64,000 nt of DNA from Amaricoccus macauensis (GTDB taxonomy: Bacteria > Pseudomonadota > Alphaproteobacteria > Rhodobacterales > Rhodobacteraceae), in the NCBI RefSeq assembly GCF_014201905.1, contig NZ_JACHFM010000001.1, forward strand, positions 1,192,994 to 1,256,993, written 5' to 3'. Both the position numbers and the translations under genes were made by a program. A model generated the notes under the pieces. It worked only from the letters and a program-made list of their open reading frames with translations. It did no database searches and had not been told where the DNA came from. This document shows, piece by piece, positions 11,292-20,223 of the stretch; the stretch's first letter is position 1; each line of letters starts with the position of its first letter.

Positions 11292-11660
11292 ATGCCCGCT
11301 CCGCTGGTCCATGCCCTCCTGCTCACCATGGGCCTGCTCACGGCCAGCCTCGTCCCCGCCACTGCCGCCGACGCGCCCGCGTCTCCCTCGACCGCCGCGC
11401 CCTCTCCGGCGGACACCGAGGCCGCGGCGCGCGAAGCCTGCGAGGCTGCGGCTCTGGCCGAGATGCAGGCGCGCCAGCCGAACGCTGTCGAGGTGCAGGC
11501 GCTCGAGGATCAGATGTCGGTCACCGGGACCCCGGGCGGACAGACCGAGGTCAGGGGCAACGGCCAGTTCGCCCCCGATATCGGCGAGTGGACGCCCTTC
11601 ACCTACACCTGCGCCTTCAGCGCGACCACCGGACAGGTGACGAGCCTGCGCATCCCGTGA
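11292..11660 (+). CDS. Hypothetical secreted protein
   Basis: A 122-residue protein with a Sec signal peptide (about residues 1-25, ending VPATAAD), a Pro/Ser/Ala linker and a C-terminal block PFTYTCAFSATTGQVTSLRI. Two cysteines (REACEAA and YTCAF) suggest one disulfide in the periplasm. No domain is named with confidence. GAGGAACCCCG precedes the ATG. It lies 99 bases upstream of preT on the same strand but shows no functional link to it. Confidence 0.6.
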   Translation: MPAPLVHALLLTMGLLTASLVPATAADAPASPSTAAPSPADTEAAAREACEAAALAEMQARQPNAVEVQALEDQMSVTGTPGGQTEVRGNGQFAPDIGEWTPFTYTCAFSATTGQVTSLRIP

Positions 11661-11759
11661 GCGGCTCCCACACCCGGCCGTTCACCTTGCCATGAACTTC
11701 CCGATTGCGAAGTGAACGGCCGCGTGCAAGCCTCTCTCCAAGACGCATTGGAGAGGTCC

Positions 11760-13079
11760 ATGGCACCCAGTCCGCAGACGCCGGGCATCGTCGCCGGGCG
11801 GCTGACCGAAGACGCGCTTCGGGAGAATTTCGCCGATATCGCGCCGCCCCTCACCGCGCACGAGGCGCTTGTCGCCGCCGATCGCTGCTATTTCTGCTAC
11901 GATGCGCCTTGCACCGAGGCGTGTCCCACCTCGATCGACGTGCCGCTCTTCATCCGGCAGATCCAGTCGGGCCAGCCGGAGGCTTCGGCCCGCACCATCC
12001 TCTCCCAGAACATCCTCGGCGGCATGTGCGCCCGGGTCTGCCCCACCGAAACGCTCTGTGAAGAGGCCTGCGTCCGCGAGGCGGCGGAGGGCAAGCCGGT
12101 GGAGATCGGCCGGCTGCAACGCTTCGCCACCGACGCGGCCATGGGCCGCGCCCAACCCTTCCGGCGCGCGGCCCCGACCGGCCGGCGCATCGCCGTGGTC
12201 GGCGCCGGTCCGGCCGGGCTCGCCTGCGCCCACCGCCTCGCGCTCCTCGGCAACGAGGTGACGCTCTTCGACGCCCGGCCAAAGCCCGGCGGCCTCAACG
12301 AATTCGGCATCGCCGCCTACAAGAGCGTCGACAACTTCGCCCAGGCGGAAGTCGACTGGCTCCTCGACGTCGGTGGCATCACCCTGCGCTGCGGCGAGCG
12401 CCTCGGCGAGACCGTGAGCCTCGAAACCCTCCGCGCCGGGCATGACGCGGTCTTCCTCGGCATCGGCCTCTCCGGCGTCCGCGCGCTCGGGCTCACGCCG
12501 GCCGGCGCGCGCATCCGCCCGGCCGTCGAGTTCATCGCCGAGGTGCGGCAGGCGGACGACCTTGGCGGCGTGCCGGTCGGCCGGCGCGTCGTGGTGATCG
12601 GCGGCGGCATGACCGCGATCGACGCGGGCGTGCAGGCGAAGAAGCTCGGCGCCGACGAGGTGACGATCGCCTACCGCCGCGGCCGGGAGAAGATGTCCGC
12701 CAGCAGCTATGAACAGGAACTCGCCGCCACCGAGGGCGTGCGCATCCTCACCGACTCCGTGCCCGTGGGGGTGAAGCTCAACGGCACCGGCAGCCTCGTG
12801 GAGTTCGCCCGGCCGGACGGCGAAACCTTCACGCTCCACGCCGACGAAGTCCTGACCGCCATCGGCCAGACCCTCGGCGCGACCCCCGAGGCGCTCGCGC
12901 TCTCGGGCGGCAAGATCGCCGTCACCGGCGCGGGACGCACCAGCCTGCCCGGCGTCTGGGCCGGCGGCGACTGCGCCGAGGGCGGCGACGACCTGACCGT
13001 CACCGCCGTGGCCGAGGGCCGCGACGCAGCCCTCGACATTCATGCGAGCTTTGGCGATGCGGGCCTCAGCGGAAGCTGA
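11760..13079 (+). CDS. preT: NAD-dependent dihydropyrimidine dehydrogenase, PreT subunit
   Basis: A 439-residue FAD/iron-sulfur subunit that passes electrons between NAD(H) and PreA for reduction of uracil and thymine. N-terminal cysteines for two [4Fe-4S] clusters are seen in CYFCYDAPCTEACP and GGMCARVCPTETLCEEAC. They are followed by the FAD dinucleotide fold (GAGPAGLACAHRLA) and the NAD fold (VIGGGMTAIDAG), and a C-terminal GDCAEGGDDLTVTAVAEGR. ATG 11760 has GGAGAGG just upstream; an in-frame ATG 16 codons earlier lacks one. A DedA gene separates it from preA. Confidence 0.93.
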   Translation: MAPSPQTPGIVAGRLTEDALRENFADIAPPLTAHEALVAADRCYFCYDAPCTEACPTSIDVPLFIRQIQSGQPEASARTILSQNILGGMCARVCPTETLCEEACVREAAEGKPVEIGRLQRFATDAAMGRAQPFRRAAPTGRRIAVVGAGPAGLACAHRLALLGNEVTLFDARPKPGGLNEFGIAAYKSVDNFAQAEVDWLLDVGGITLRCGERLGETVSLETLRAGHDAVFLGIGLSGVRALGLTPAGARIRPAVEFIAEVRQADDLGGVPVGRRVVVIGGGMTAIDAGVQAKKLGADEVTIAYRRGREKMSASSYEQELAATEGVRILTDSVPVGVKLNGTGSLVEFARPDGETFTLHADEVLTAIGQTLGATPEALALSGGKIAVTGAGRTSLPGVWAGGDCAEGGDDLTVTAVAEGRDAALDIHASFGDAGLSGS

Positions 13080-13165
13080 CCGATCAGACCCGAAACCGGC
13101 ACGCCGCGATTGCGCGGCGCCGCCACCATCCTTATGTGTCGCGGTGCCCACCGCAGGGGAGTACC

Positions 13166-13711
13166 GTGTTCGAGAGTATCGTCCAGTTCGCGACCGATTT
13201 CGTCGCGACCCACAGCCATTGGGCACCCGTCCTCGCCTTCCTTCTCGCCTTCTTCGAGACGCTCGCCTTCATCTCGCTGCTGGTGCCATCGACGGTGATC
13301 CTCGTCGCGGTCGGCACGCTGATCGCCGCCGGGGCGCTCGACATGCTGCCGATCTGGATCGGTGCCTCGGCCGGCGCGCTCACCGGCTCGACCCTGTCCT
13401 TCGCCCTCGGCCGGCGCTTCGGCCCGGCGGTCCTCTCCGCGTGGCCGATGAACCGCGATCCCTCGCTCGTGGAGCGCGGCCGCGCCGCCTTCGCCCGCTG
13501 GGGGACACCCGCCGTCCTCGTGTCGCATTTCTTCGGGCCGCTGCGCTCGGTTGCGTTCATCATTGCCGGCGCCTCGGCGATGCGGCTGCTCGCCTTCCAG
13601 CTGGTGAACGTGCCGGGCTCGCTTGCCTGGGCCTACCTCACGCCCAAGTCCGGCGAGATCGGCGGCGAGATCGTCGGTGCGGTCTGGCGAGCCGTATCCG
13701 GCGGGAGCTGA
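13166..13711 (+). CDS. DedA family membrane protein
   Basis: A 181-residue inner-membrane protein with hydrophobic segments at about residues 15-60 (VLAFLLAFFETLAFISLLVP), 65-90 and in the C-terminal third. The FETLAFISLLVPSTVIL stretch, the LGRRFGP loop and the VSHFFGPLRSVAFIIAGAS block match the DedA/SNARE-associated family, linked to membrane homeostasis and lipid-carrier flipping. The start is GTG 13166, preceded by AGGGGA; an upstream ATG adds ten unlikely residues. It sits between preT and preA on the same strand, with 86 and 42 bases on either side. Confidence 0.85.
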   Translation: MFESIVQFATDFVATHSHWAPVLAFLLAFFETLAFISLLVPSTVILVAVGTLIAAGALDMLPIWIGASAGALTGSTLSFALGRRFGPAVLSAWPMNRDPSLVERGRAAFARWGTPAVLVSHFFGPLRSVAFIIAGASAMRLLAFQLVNVPGSLAWAYLTPKSGEIGGEIVGAVWRAVSGGS

Positions 13712-13753
13712 CCATCACCCCATCCGAGCCCTGATCGAGGAGGACCGACCCCC

Positions 13754-15055
13754 ATGGCTGATCTTCGCAGCGACTTCGTCGGCATCCGCTCCCCGAACCC
13801 GTTCTGGCTCGCCTCCGCGCCGCCTACCGACAAGGAGGTGAACGTCCGTCGCGCCTTCGCCGCCGGCTGGGGTGGCGTGGTCTGGAAGACGCTGGGGCTC
13901 GACCCGCACATCGTCAACGTCAACGGCCCGCGGTATGGCGCGATCTGGGGCGCCGACCGGCGCCTTCTCGGCCTCAACAACATCGAGCTCATCACCGACC
14001 GGCCGCTCGACGTGAACCTGCGCGAGATCAAGGCGGTGAAGCGCGACTGGCCCGACCGGGCGATGGTCGTCTCGCTCATGGTGCCCTGCGACGAAGAGAG
14101 CTGGCGCTCGATCCTGCCGCTGGTGGAGGAAACCGGCGCAGATGGCGTGGAGCTCAACTTCGGCTGCCCGCACGGCATGAGCGAGCGCGGCATGGGCTCG
14201 GCGGTCGGGCAGGTGCCCGAATACATCGAAATGGTCGCCCGCTGGTGCAAGGCCGCGACCCGGATGCCGGTCATCGTCAAGCTCACGCCCAACATCACCG
14301 ACATTCGCCAGCCGGCCGGCGCCGCGAAGGCCGGCGGCGCCGACGCGGTCAGCCTCATCAACACGGTAAGCTCCATCACCAGCGTCAACCTCGACAACTT
14401 CAGCCCCGAGCCCTCCATCGACGGCAAGGGCAGCCACGGCGGCTACTGCGGCCCGGCGGTGAAGCCGATCGCGCTCAACATGGTGGCCGAGATCGCCCGC
14501 GACCCCGCGACCCGCGGCCTGCCGATCTCCGGCATCGGCGGCGTCACCACGTGGCGCGACGCGGCCGAGTTCATGGCGCTCGGCTCGGGAACCGTGCAGG
14601 TCTGCACCGCGGCGATGACCTACGGCTTCCGCATCGTCGAGGAACTCGTCGCCGGGCTTGCGACCTGGATGGACGAGAAGGGCCACGCCGACCTCGACGA
14701 CTTCCGCGGCCGCGCGGTGCCGAACATCACCGACTGGCAGTACCTGAACCTCAACTACGTGGCCAAGGCCCGGATCGACCAGTCGCTCTGCATCCACTGC
14801 GGCCGCTGCTACGCCGCCTGCGAGGACACCTCGCATCAGGCCATCGCCATGAAACCCGGCCGGGTCTTCGAGGTGAAGGACGACGAATGCGTGGCCTGCA
14901 ACCTCTGCGTCAACGTCTGCCCGGTGGAAGACTGCATCTCCATGGTTGAGCTCGCGCCAGGCGAGATCGACGCGCGCACCGGCAAGGTGGTGAGCCCGGA
15001 CTACGCCAACTGGACGAGCCACCCCAACAACCCGGCGGCAAAGGCGGCGGAATAG
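13754..15055 (+). CDS. preA: NAD-dependent dihydropyrimidine dehydrogenase, PreA subunit
   Basis: A 433-residue FMN/iron-sulfur catalytic subunit that reduces uracil or thymine at C5-C6. The dihydroorotate-dehydrogenase-like barrel has WKTLGLDPHIVNVNGPRYG, ELNFGCPHGMSERGMG and SSITSVNLDNF motifs. Two ferredoxin clusters close the protein: CIHCGRCYAACED and CVACNLCVNVCPVED. GAGGAGGACC precedes the ATG. PreT is two genes upstream. A dihydropyrimidinase gene, the usual neighbour, is absent; RTX genes follow instead. Confidence 0.95.
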   Translation: MADLRSDFVGIRSPNPFWLASAPPTDKEVNVRRAFAAGWGGVVWKTLGLDPHIVNVNGPRYGAIWGADRRLLGLNNIELITDRPLDVNLREIKAVKRDWPDRAMVVSLMVPCDEESWRSILPLVEETGADGVELNFGCPHGMSERGMGSAVGQVPEYIEMVARWCKAATRMPVIVKLTPNITDIRQPAGAAKAGGADAVSLINTVSSITSVNLDNFSPEPSIDGKGSHGGYCGPAVKPIALNMVAEIARDPATRGLPISGIGGVTTWRDAAEFMALGSGTVQVCTAAMTYGFRIVEELVAGLATWMDEKGHADLDDFRGRAVPNITDWQYLNLNYVAKARIDQSLCIHCGRCYAACEDTSHQAIAMKPGRVFEVKDDECVACNLCVNVCPVEDCISMVELAPGEIDARTGKVVSPDYANWTSHPNNPAAKAAE

Positions 15056-15292
15056 CGTCGTGCCTGCGCTTCCGTTGGGAACTTGCAGCAATCCGCCGTA
15101 ATCAGCGGGAAGCACCCGCCACGGGGGCAATGCTCCGCGCCACCTTGCTGAGCGACACCGATCAGGCTCCCGGATGTGCCGGAAGGACACACTGATCCCC
15201 TTCAGCGACGCCCCCTGGTCGGCGGACCCTTGCTCGGCGGAAATCCGCCGAATATACCCGTCCCGTGTAGGGAGAGTATCGGGGGAAGCCCT

Positions 15293-17482
15293 TTGGCAAT
15301 CATCAATGGAAATCCGCGCGACAACCGGCTGATCGGGACATCGTCCGCCGATCAGATCCTGGGGTTCGCGGGAAATGACACGCTCATGGGTCTCAGGGGC
15401 GCTGACCGGCTTTTCGGCGGCGCGGGCGACGACCTGCTTGATGGTGGCCCCGGCCTCGATGTGCTGAACGGCGGCGCCGGCCACGATATGGTGACCTACG
15501 CCGGCACCGCGCGGCCGATCGCTGCCGACCTCGCACTCGGAGTCATCGAGTACCGAAGCGGGAACCGCATCGCGGACCGTATCCACTCCATCGAAGGGGT
15601 GATCGGCAGTTCCGGCGACGACTACATCATGGGCAACGCCGAGCGGAACGAACTGCACGGCGGAGACGGGAACGACGACCTTGACGGGCGCGTCGGTGCC
15701 GATCTGCTGTTCGGCGGTGCCGGAGACGACTGGCTGGCTGGCGGCCTCGGGTCGGACACCATCGACGGAGGCGCGGGCAGCGACAGTCTCAATGGCGACG
15801 GCGGCGAGACGGACGTCGACGGGTCCTCGAACGCGGTGGCCATCGGGCGTGCGAAGCCGGACACGGTGAGCTTCGCCAGCGGCACGGCGGGGGTGACGCT
15901 GACCCTCGGCGAAGGCGACGAAGAGACAACCGCCACGCACGCCGGCTCCGAAGACGTCGACTCGCTTCAGGGCTTTGACAACGTGATCGGCAGCAGTGGC
16001 GCCGACCGCATCACCGGCAACAGCGGCGACAACCTCCTCATCGGCGGCCGTGGCAACGACATCCTCATCGGTGGCGCGGGCGACGATACGCTGGCGGGCG
16101 GTGCCGGCACCGACAGGCTCGACGGCGGCGCTGGCCGCGACACGATCGACTACTCCGAGAACACCAACGCCCTGCGCCTCGATCTCGCCACCCAGACCGT
16201 CACCTTCCCGGGCAAGACCTGGACCCCGGAGGTGTTCAAGTCCATCGAGAACGCGACGACGGGCAGCGGCAACGACACGCTCCTCGGCGACTCGGGCGCC
16301 AACGTCCTCGACGGCGGCCTCGGGTCCGACCTGATCAGGGGCGGCGCCGGCCACGACACCGTGTCCTACGCCTCGCACGATGTGGCCGTCTCGGTCAGCC
16401 TGCTCACCGGCGTGGGCACCATCATCGGCAGCAACGTCCGCGACAGGCTCATCGGCATCGAGAACATCACCGGCGGCGACGGCAACGACCTGCTGCGCGG
16501 CAGCGCCGGGGCCAACGTGCTCGACGGCGGCGATGGCAATGACACCGTGATCGCCGGTGCCGGGAACGACACGATCCATCTGACCGCGGGGTCGGACATC
16601 ATCAACGGCGGCGCGGGCTCGGACACCGTGGTGGTCGATCTCGGGTATGACGCCTACCCGGATCTCGACTTCAGCGAGTGGTGGGACGAATCGAACGGCC
16701 TCGCGACGGTTACCTACGATGGCGGCACCGAGGTGGATCTGCTGGCGGATCTCGCGAACGGCAGGATCATCTCCTACACTGGCCCGGCGGTGCGCGGCAG
16801 GCTGACGAACGTCGAGAACGTCACGACCGGCGCCGGCAACGACATCGTCATCGGCTCGGACGCGGCCAACGTGATCTCGGTCGGCCACGGCGCCAATGTG
16901 GTGGACGCCGGGCGCGGCAACGACCTCATCCTCGGCAGCAACACTCAGACCGAATGGTCGGCGTGGGGCGACTATGAGGAGAAGCCTGACCTGACCGACG
17001 CGCGGGATGCCGGCGAAGTCCTGCGCGGCGGGATGGGCGCCGATACGATCGTCGGCGGCATGAGCATGTTCGGACAGGGCGGTGACGACCGGCTCGTCGC
17101 CGCACTCGTCGACGGCGAGACCCGCATGAGCGGCGGCCGCGGCGCCGACAGCTTCGTCTTCTCCGACAAGGTGGAAAGCGTCGGCTGGCACGAGACCTAT
17201 CTCCGGGTCCAGCATGTCACGATCACCGACTTCGACGGCGGCGAGGGCGACCGTATCATCATCGAGCGGGCCGACCCCGACTCTCCCGACCCGGTCTTCG
17301 TCGGCACTGTCACCGACCGGAACGACATCGACGTCGGCGAGTGGGGTTTCCACGACGACAAGCTCTTCATCGGTCTGGCGTACGAGGCCTTCTCCGGCAA
17401 CGACTACGAGCAGACCCCCGGCGGGTTGGATATCACCATCCTGGGCGGCAACATCAGCGAGAGCGACGTCCTCTTCGTGTGA
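15293..17482 (+). CDS. Large RTX (hemolysin-type calcium-binding) repeat protein
   Basis: 729 residues built almost entirely of GGxGxDxLx nonapeptide arrays, for example FGGAGDDLLDGG and IGGAGDDTLAGG, which fold into Ca-binding beta-rolls after export. Spaced between arrays is a longer unit: DTVSYA-type strand, V-x-V-x-L-x-x-G, RDRLIGIENI, then GGDGNDLLRG. It occurs about four times. Proteins of this kind leave by type I secretion without a signal peptide. No catalytic domain is visible. I chose TTG 15293 (MAIINGNP) because GGGGGAAG precedes it and family members start this way. No type I exporter is nearby. It converges on another RTX gene. Confidence 0.85.
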   Translation: MAIINGNPRDNRLIGTSSADQILGFAGNDTLMGLRGADRLFGGAGDDLLDGGPGLDVLNGGAGHDMVTYAGTARPIAADLALGVIEYRSGNRIADRIHSIEGVIGSSGDDYIMGNAERNELHGGDGNDDLDGRVGADLLFGGAGDDWLAGGLGSDTIDGGAGSDSLNGDGGETDVDGSSNAVAIGRAKPDTVSFASGTAGVTLTLGEGDEETTATHAGSEDVDSLQGFDNVIGSSGADRITGNSGDNLLIGGRGNDILIGGAGDDTLAGGAGTDRLDGGAGRDTIDYSENTNALRLDLATQTVTFPGKTWTPEVFKSIENATTGSGNDTLLGDSGANVLDGGLGSDLIRGGAGHDTVSYASHDVAVSVSLLTGVGTIIGSNVRDRLIGIENITGGDGNDLLRGSAGANVLDGGDGNDTVIAGAGNDTIHLTAGSDIINGGAGSDTVVVDLGYDAYPDLDFSEWWDESNGLATVTYDGGTEVDLLADLANGRIISYTGPAVRGRLTNVENVTTGAGNDIVIGSDAANVISVGHGANVVDAGRGNDLILGSNTQTEWSAWGDYEEKPDLTDARDAGEVLRGGMGADTIVGGMSMFGQGGDDRLVAALVDGETRMSGGRGADSFVFSDKVESVGWHETYLRVQHVTITDFDGGEGDRIIIERADPDSPDPVFVGTVTDRNDIDVGEWGFHDDKLFIGLAYEAFSGNDYEQTPGGLDITILGGNISESDVLFV

Positions 17483-17492
17483 CGGCGAAAAC

Positions 17493-17525
17493 CCCGTTCA
17501 CCAGTTCTGAGAACTGGTGAACGGG
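17493..17525. terminator. Perfect 15-bp hairpin shared by two convergent RTX genes
   Basis: CCCGTTCACCAGTTC (17493-17507) pairs perfectly with 17511-17525 over the loop TGA. It starts 10 bases after the stop of the plus-strand RTX gene. On the minus strand the stem is followed by GGTTTT, and on the plus strand a CCCTTTTATTT tract lies 10 or more bases later. Probably a bidirectional terminator. Confidence 0.75.
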
Positions 17526-17586
17526 ATCCAACCTGTCCCTTTTATTTCAACACCTTGTCAAAGCCGCGCAACCTGCGCACCCCGGC

Positions 17587-18939
17587 TCAGAGGATGAAGT
17601 CGATCGCCGCGTAGTCGCTGGCCGTGACGCCCGCGCCGTCATGGATCGCGAGATCGAACTCGGGCCCGCCGCCGCCGGTGGTATTGCCCCGGATATGGGT
17701 CACATCCCCCACGTCCATCGCCCAGAGATCACCAACGCCGCGCGTGGTGCCAAAGCTGAAGTGCTGTTGCCCGGCCGCCGCCGTGTCCGCATCGATCGCC
17801 GAGACATCAACCCGGTCGCCCCCGGCAACGCCCGCGCCGGCAAAGGCGACCACACCCGCAGCGCCAATGATCCTGTCCCCCGCGGCGTCGCTTGCCACGG
17901 CAAAGCGGAACACGTCGGCTCCGGCGCCACCCACCATCCGGTCGGCTCCTCCCGCCCCGGTCAGCGTATCGGCCCCGCCGCCGCCCAGCAGCGTGTCGTT
18001 TCCGCTGCCACCGCCAAGGACGTCGGCAGAGTTGCCGCCCGCGAGAAGGTCGCGACCGCTGTTGCCCCAGACCGGCCCAGTGACCCGGCCGAGCTCGCCG
18101 TGATAGACGTCATTACCTCCTCCAAGGAGCACGCCACCCTCCAGAAGGCCATCGTTCGTCACCGAATCCGCGCCCCGGGAAAGCGACAGGGCGCCCCTTG
18201 CCCCCGAGATCGTGCCGTCGTTGCCGATGTCGAGCGACGCCGCTCCCTCGCCGATCACTCCCCAGTAGCGGCTCGACCCGATCGTCCCGGTGTTCTGGAT
18301 CGAAGCCGACCCGTCGACGATCATGACACCGGCGCCCACCCTGTCGGCCGCGTGAATCGTACCTGCGTTGACGATCGTCGTCGTTTCCACCTGGCTGTAG
18401 ACGGCCTGGTTCTGGCCCGAGCCGAGAACGCCGTCGTCCGAACCGCCGCCGGCCTCCAGCGTGCCATGGTTCACGACCGTCGCCGCGCTGCCCGGAAACC
18501 TGTCGGGGACGAATTCGATTGCGCCGACCTCGCCGAAGATCGTGCCCCAGTTCTGGACAGTGGCGTCCGTGACGTCGGTCAGGACCACTCCGAAGCCGCG
18601 CCCAGCGTGCAGCACGCCGTGGTTCGCGAGACTGCTCCCGTAGCTCGCCTCGAACGCCATGGCCCCGGTGCTCTCGAGCCGGCCAGTGGCACCCACGGTC
18701 AGGTCGATCGAGGCGGTGAAGGCGTCGACCGCGGCCCATCCCGGCGCGGAGACCGTGCCGTTGATGTGCGCTGTCAGGTCGCGCAACTCGCCTTCCCCGC
18801 GTCCGTCGACCGCCCAGTCGCCCTGGTTCGCGAGGGTGACACCGGCCCTGACGATCAGCATGTCGCCGGACTCTGCGAAAGAGAATATCGGGTCGTAGCC
18901 ATCCGTGATGACGGACTTGGTGAAGATCGTGGTGGTCAT
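17587..18939 (-). CDS. Secreted beta-helix plus RTX protein with M10-type C-terminal secretion domain
   Basis: 450 residues in three parts. Residues about 1-270 hold degenerate repeats of the form V-x-N-x-G-T-I (VNHGTLEAG, VNAGTIHAAD, IQNTGTIGSS, IGNDGTISGA), typical of a right-handed beta-helix or adhesin passenger. About 290-340 are RTX nonapeptides (GGGSGNDTLLGGGGADTL). The end (DRVDVSAIDADTAAAGQQHF to DYAAIDFIL) resembles the serralysin C-terminal domain that carries the type I secretion signal. No metalloprotease HExxH was found. ATG 18939 follows GGGGAGCG. It lies directly downstream of pheS on the same strand, where pheT might be expected. Confidence 0.82.
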   Translation of the reverse strand: MTTTIFTKSVITDGYDPIFSFAESGDMLIVRAGVTLANQGDWAVDGRGEGELRDLTAHINGTVSAPGWAAVDAFTASIDLTVGATGRLESTGAMAFEASYGSSLANHGVLHAGRGFGVVLTDVTDATVQNWGTIFGEVGAIEFVPDRFPGSAATVVNHGTLEAGGGSDDGVLGSGQNQAVYSQVETTTIVNAGTIHAADRVGAGVMIVDGSASIQNTGTIGSSRYWGVIGEGAASLDIGNDGTISGARGALSLSRGADSVTNDGLLEGGVLLGGGNDVYHGELGRVTGPVWGNSGRDLLAGGNSADVLGGGSGNDTLLGGGGADTLTGAGGADRMVGGAGADVFRFAVASDAAGDRIIGAAGVVAFAGAGVAGGDRVDVSAIDADTAAAGQQHFSFGTTRGVGDLWAMDVGDVTHIRGNTTGGGGPEFDLAIHDGAGVTASDYAAIDFIL

Positions 18940-19038
18940 GAGCGCTCCCCCCAGGATGGGTGGGAAACGCGCGAGCCCGGACATTGGCTGCACGGGGCCG
19001 GACGTAAAACGCCTCTCCCTCCGTGCAGATCGCCAGCT

Positions 19039-20121
19039 TTAGCGGCTCAGCCCCGCCACGAGCGTCGGCAGGTCGAGGGAGGCGAAGCCGTAGTGGCGGA
19101 GCCAGCGCAGGTCGCTCTCGAAGAACGAGCGCAGGTCGGGGATGCCGTACTTCAACATGGCGATCCGGTCGATGCCCATGCCGAAGGCGAAGCCCTGCCA
19201 CTTCTCCGGGTCGACGCCGGCGGCGGCCAGCACCTTCGGGTGGACCATGCCGGAGCCGAGGATCTCGAGCCAGTCGTCGCCCTCGCCGATCTTGAGCTGC
19301 CCGCCGGCCCATGAACAGCGGATGTCGACCTCCGCCGAGGGCTCGGTGAACGGGAAGTGGCTGGCGCGGAACTTCAGCTCCACCCCGTCCACCTCGAAGA
19401 ATGCCCGGCAGAACTCTTCCAGCACCCACTTCAGGTTCGCCATCGACACATCGCGGTCGATGCAGAGACCCTCGATCTGATGGAACATCGGCGTGTGGGT
19501 CTGATCGTAGTCGGCGCGGTAGACCCGGCCGGGCGCGATGACGCGGATCGGCACGCCACGCGCTTCCATGGCGCGGATCTGCACCGGCGAGGTGTGGGTC
19601 CGCAGCACGTGGGGCGGGCGATTGTCGCCGCCGGAGCGCGCCATGTAGAAGGTATCGTGATCCTGCCGCGCCGGATGCTCGGCCGGAATGTTGAGCGCGT
19701 CGAAGTTGTACCAGTCGCTTTCGACCTGCGGCCCTTCGGCGACGGCGAAGCCGAGGTCGGCGAAGATCGCCGCGACCTCCTCCATCACCTGGCTGACCGG
19801 GTGGATCGTGCCTTCCCGCTCGGGCCGGGGGGCGAGCGTCACATCGGCCCATTCGGACGCGAGGCGCGCATCGAGCGCCGCGTCGGCAAGGCGGCCCTTG
19901 GCCTCGGTGAGCGCGTCGGCGATCTCGTCGCGCAGGCCGTTCAGCGCCGGGCCCGCGACCTGACGCTCCTCGGGTGACATGGCGCCGAGGCCGCGCATCA
20001 GCAGCGAGACTTCGCCCTTCTTGCCGAGGGCGGCGAGGCGCACGGCCTCGAGGCCCGCCTCGTCGGGCGCATCGGCGATCGCCGCCAGATACCGCGTCTT
20101 GATGTCGCTGATGCCGTCCAT
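19039..20121 (-). CDS. pheS: Phenylalanyl-tRNA synthetase alpha subunit
   Basis: The 360-residue alpha chain of the class II (alpha-beta)2 enzyme that charges tRNA-Phe. The N-terminal coiled-coil arm precedes the catalytic core, with motif 2 in the [10 protein letters not shown] region and motif 3 [17 protein letters not shown]. The [10 protein letters not shown] segment is also diagnostic. ATG 20121 follows GAGGGGACGGC; the longer open frame upstream is unrelated sequence. Neither rplT upstream nor pheT downstream accompanies it. pheT must be elsewhere, since the alpha subunit is not active alone. Confidence 0.97.
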   Translation of the reverse strand: MDGISDIKTRYLAAIADAPDEAGLEAVRLAALGKKGEVSLLMRGLGAMSPEERQVAGPALNGLRDEIADALTEAKGRLADAALDARLASEWADVTLAPRPEREGTIHPVSQVMEEVAAIFADLGFAVAEGPQVESDWYNFDALNIPAEHPARQDHDTFYMARSGGDNRPPHVLRTHTSPVQIRAMEARGVPIRVIAPGRVYRADYDQTHTPMFHQIEGLCIDRDVSMANLKWVLEEFCRAFFEVDGVELKFRASHFPFTEPSAEVDIRCSWAGGQLKIGEGDDWLEILGSGMVHPKVLAAAGVDPEKWQGFAFGMGIDRIAMLKYGIPDLRSFFESDLRWLRHYGFASLDLPTLVAGLSR

Positions 20122-20223
20122 TGCCGTCCCCTCGGGCGCCGCCGCGGCTGGCCTAGCCTTGCGGCCGGGGAAATTCAAGGCTTCCGGCTGGCCCGGCGCG
20201 GCCAGCGTTGCTATGCGGGACGC

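Noticed and set aside
15400-17150. Regular repeats that might look like a CRISPR or tandem DNA array
   Set aside because: They are in-frame codons for RTX nonapeptides with varied third bases; no constant repeat with unique spacers.
13715-17353. A 1212-codon minus-strand open frame opposite preA and the RTX gene
   Set aside because: It is the antisense of Gly/Asp codon repeats in the RTX gene and of preA; it has no family resemblance, while both plus-strand genes are clear.
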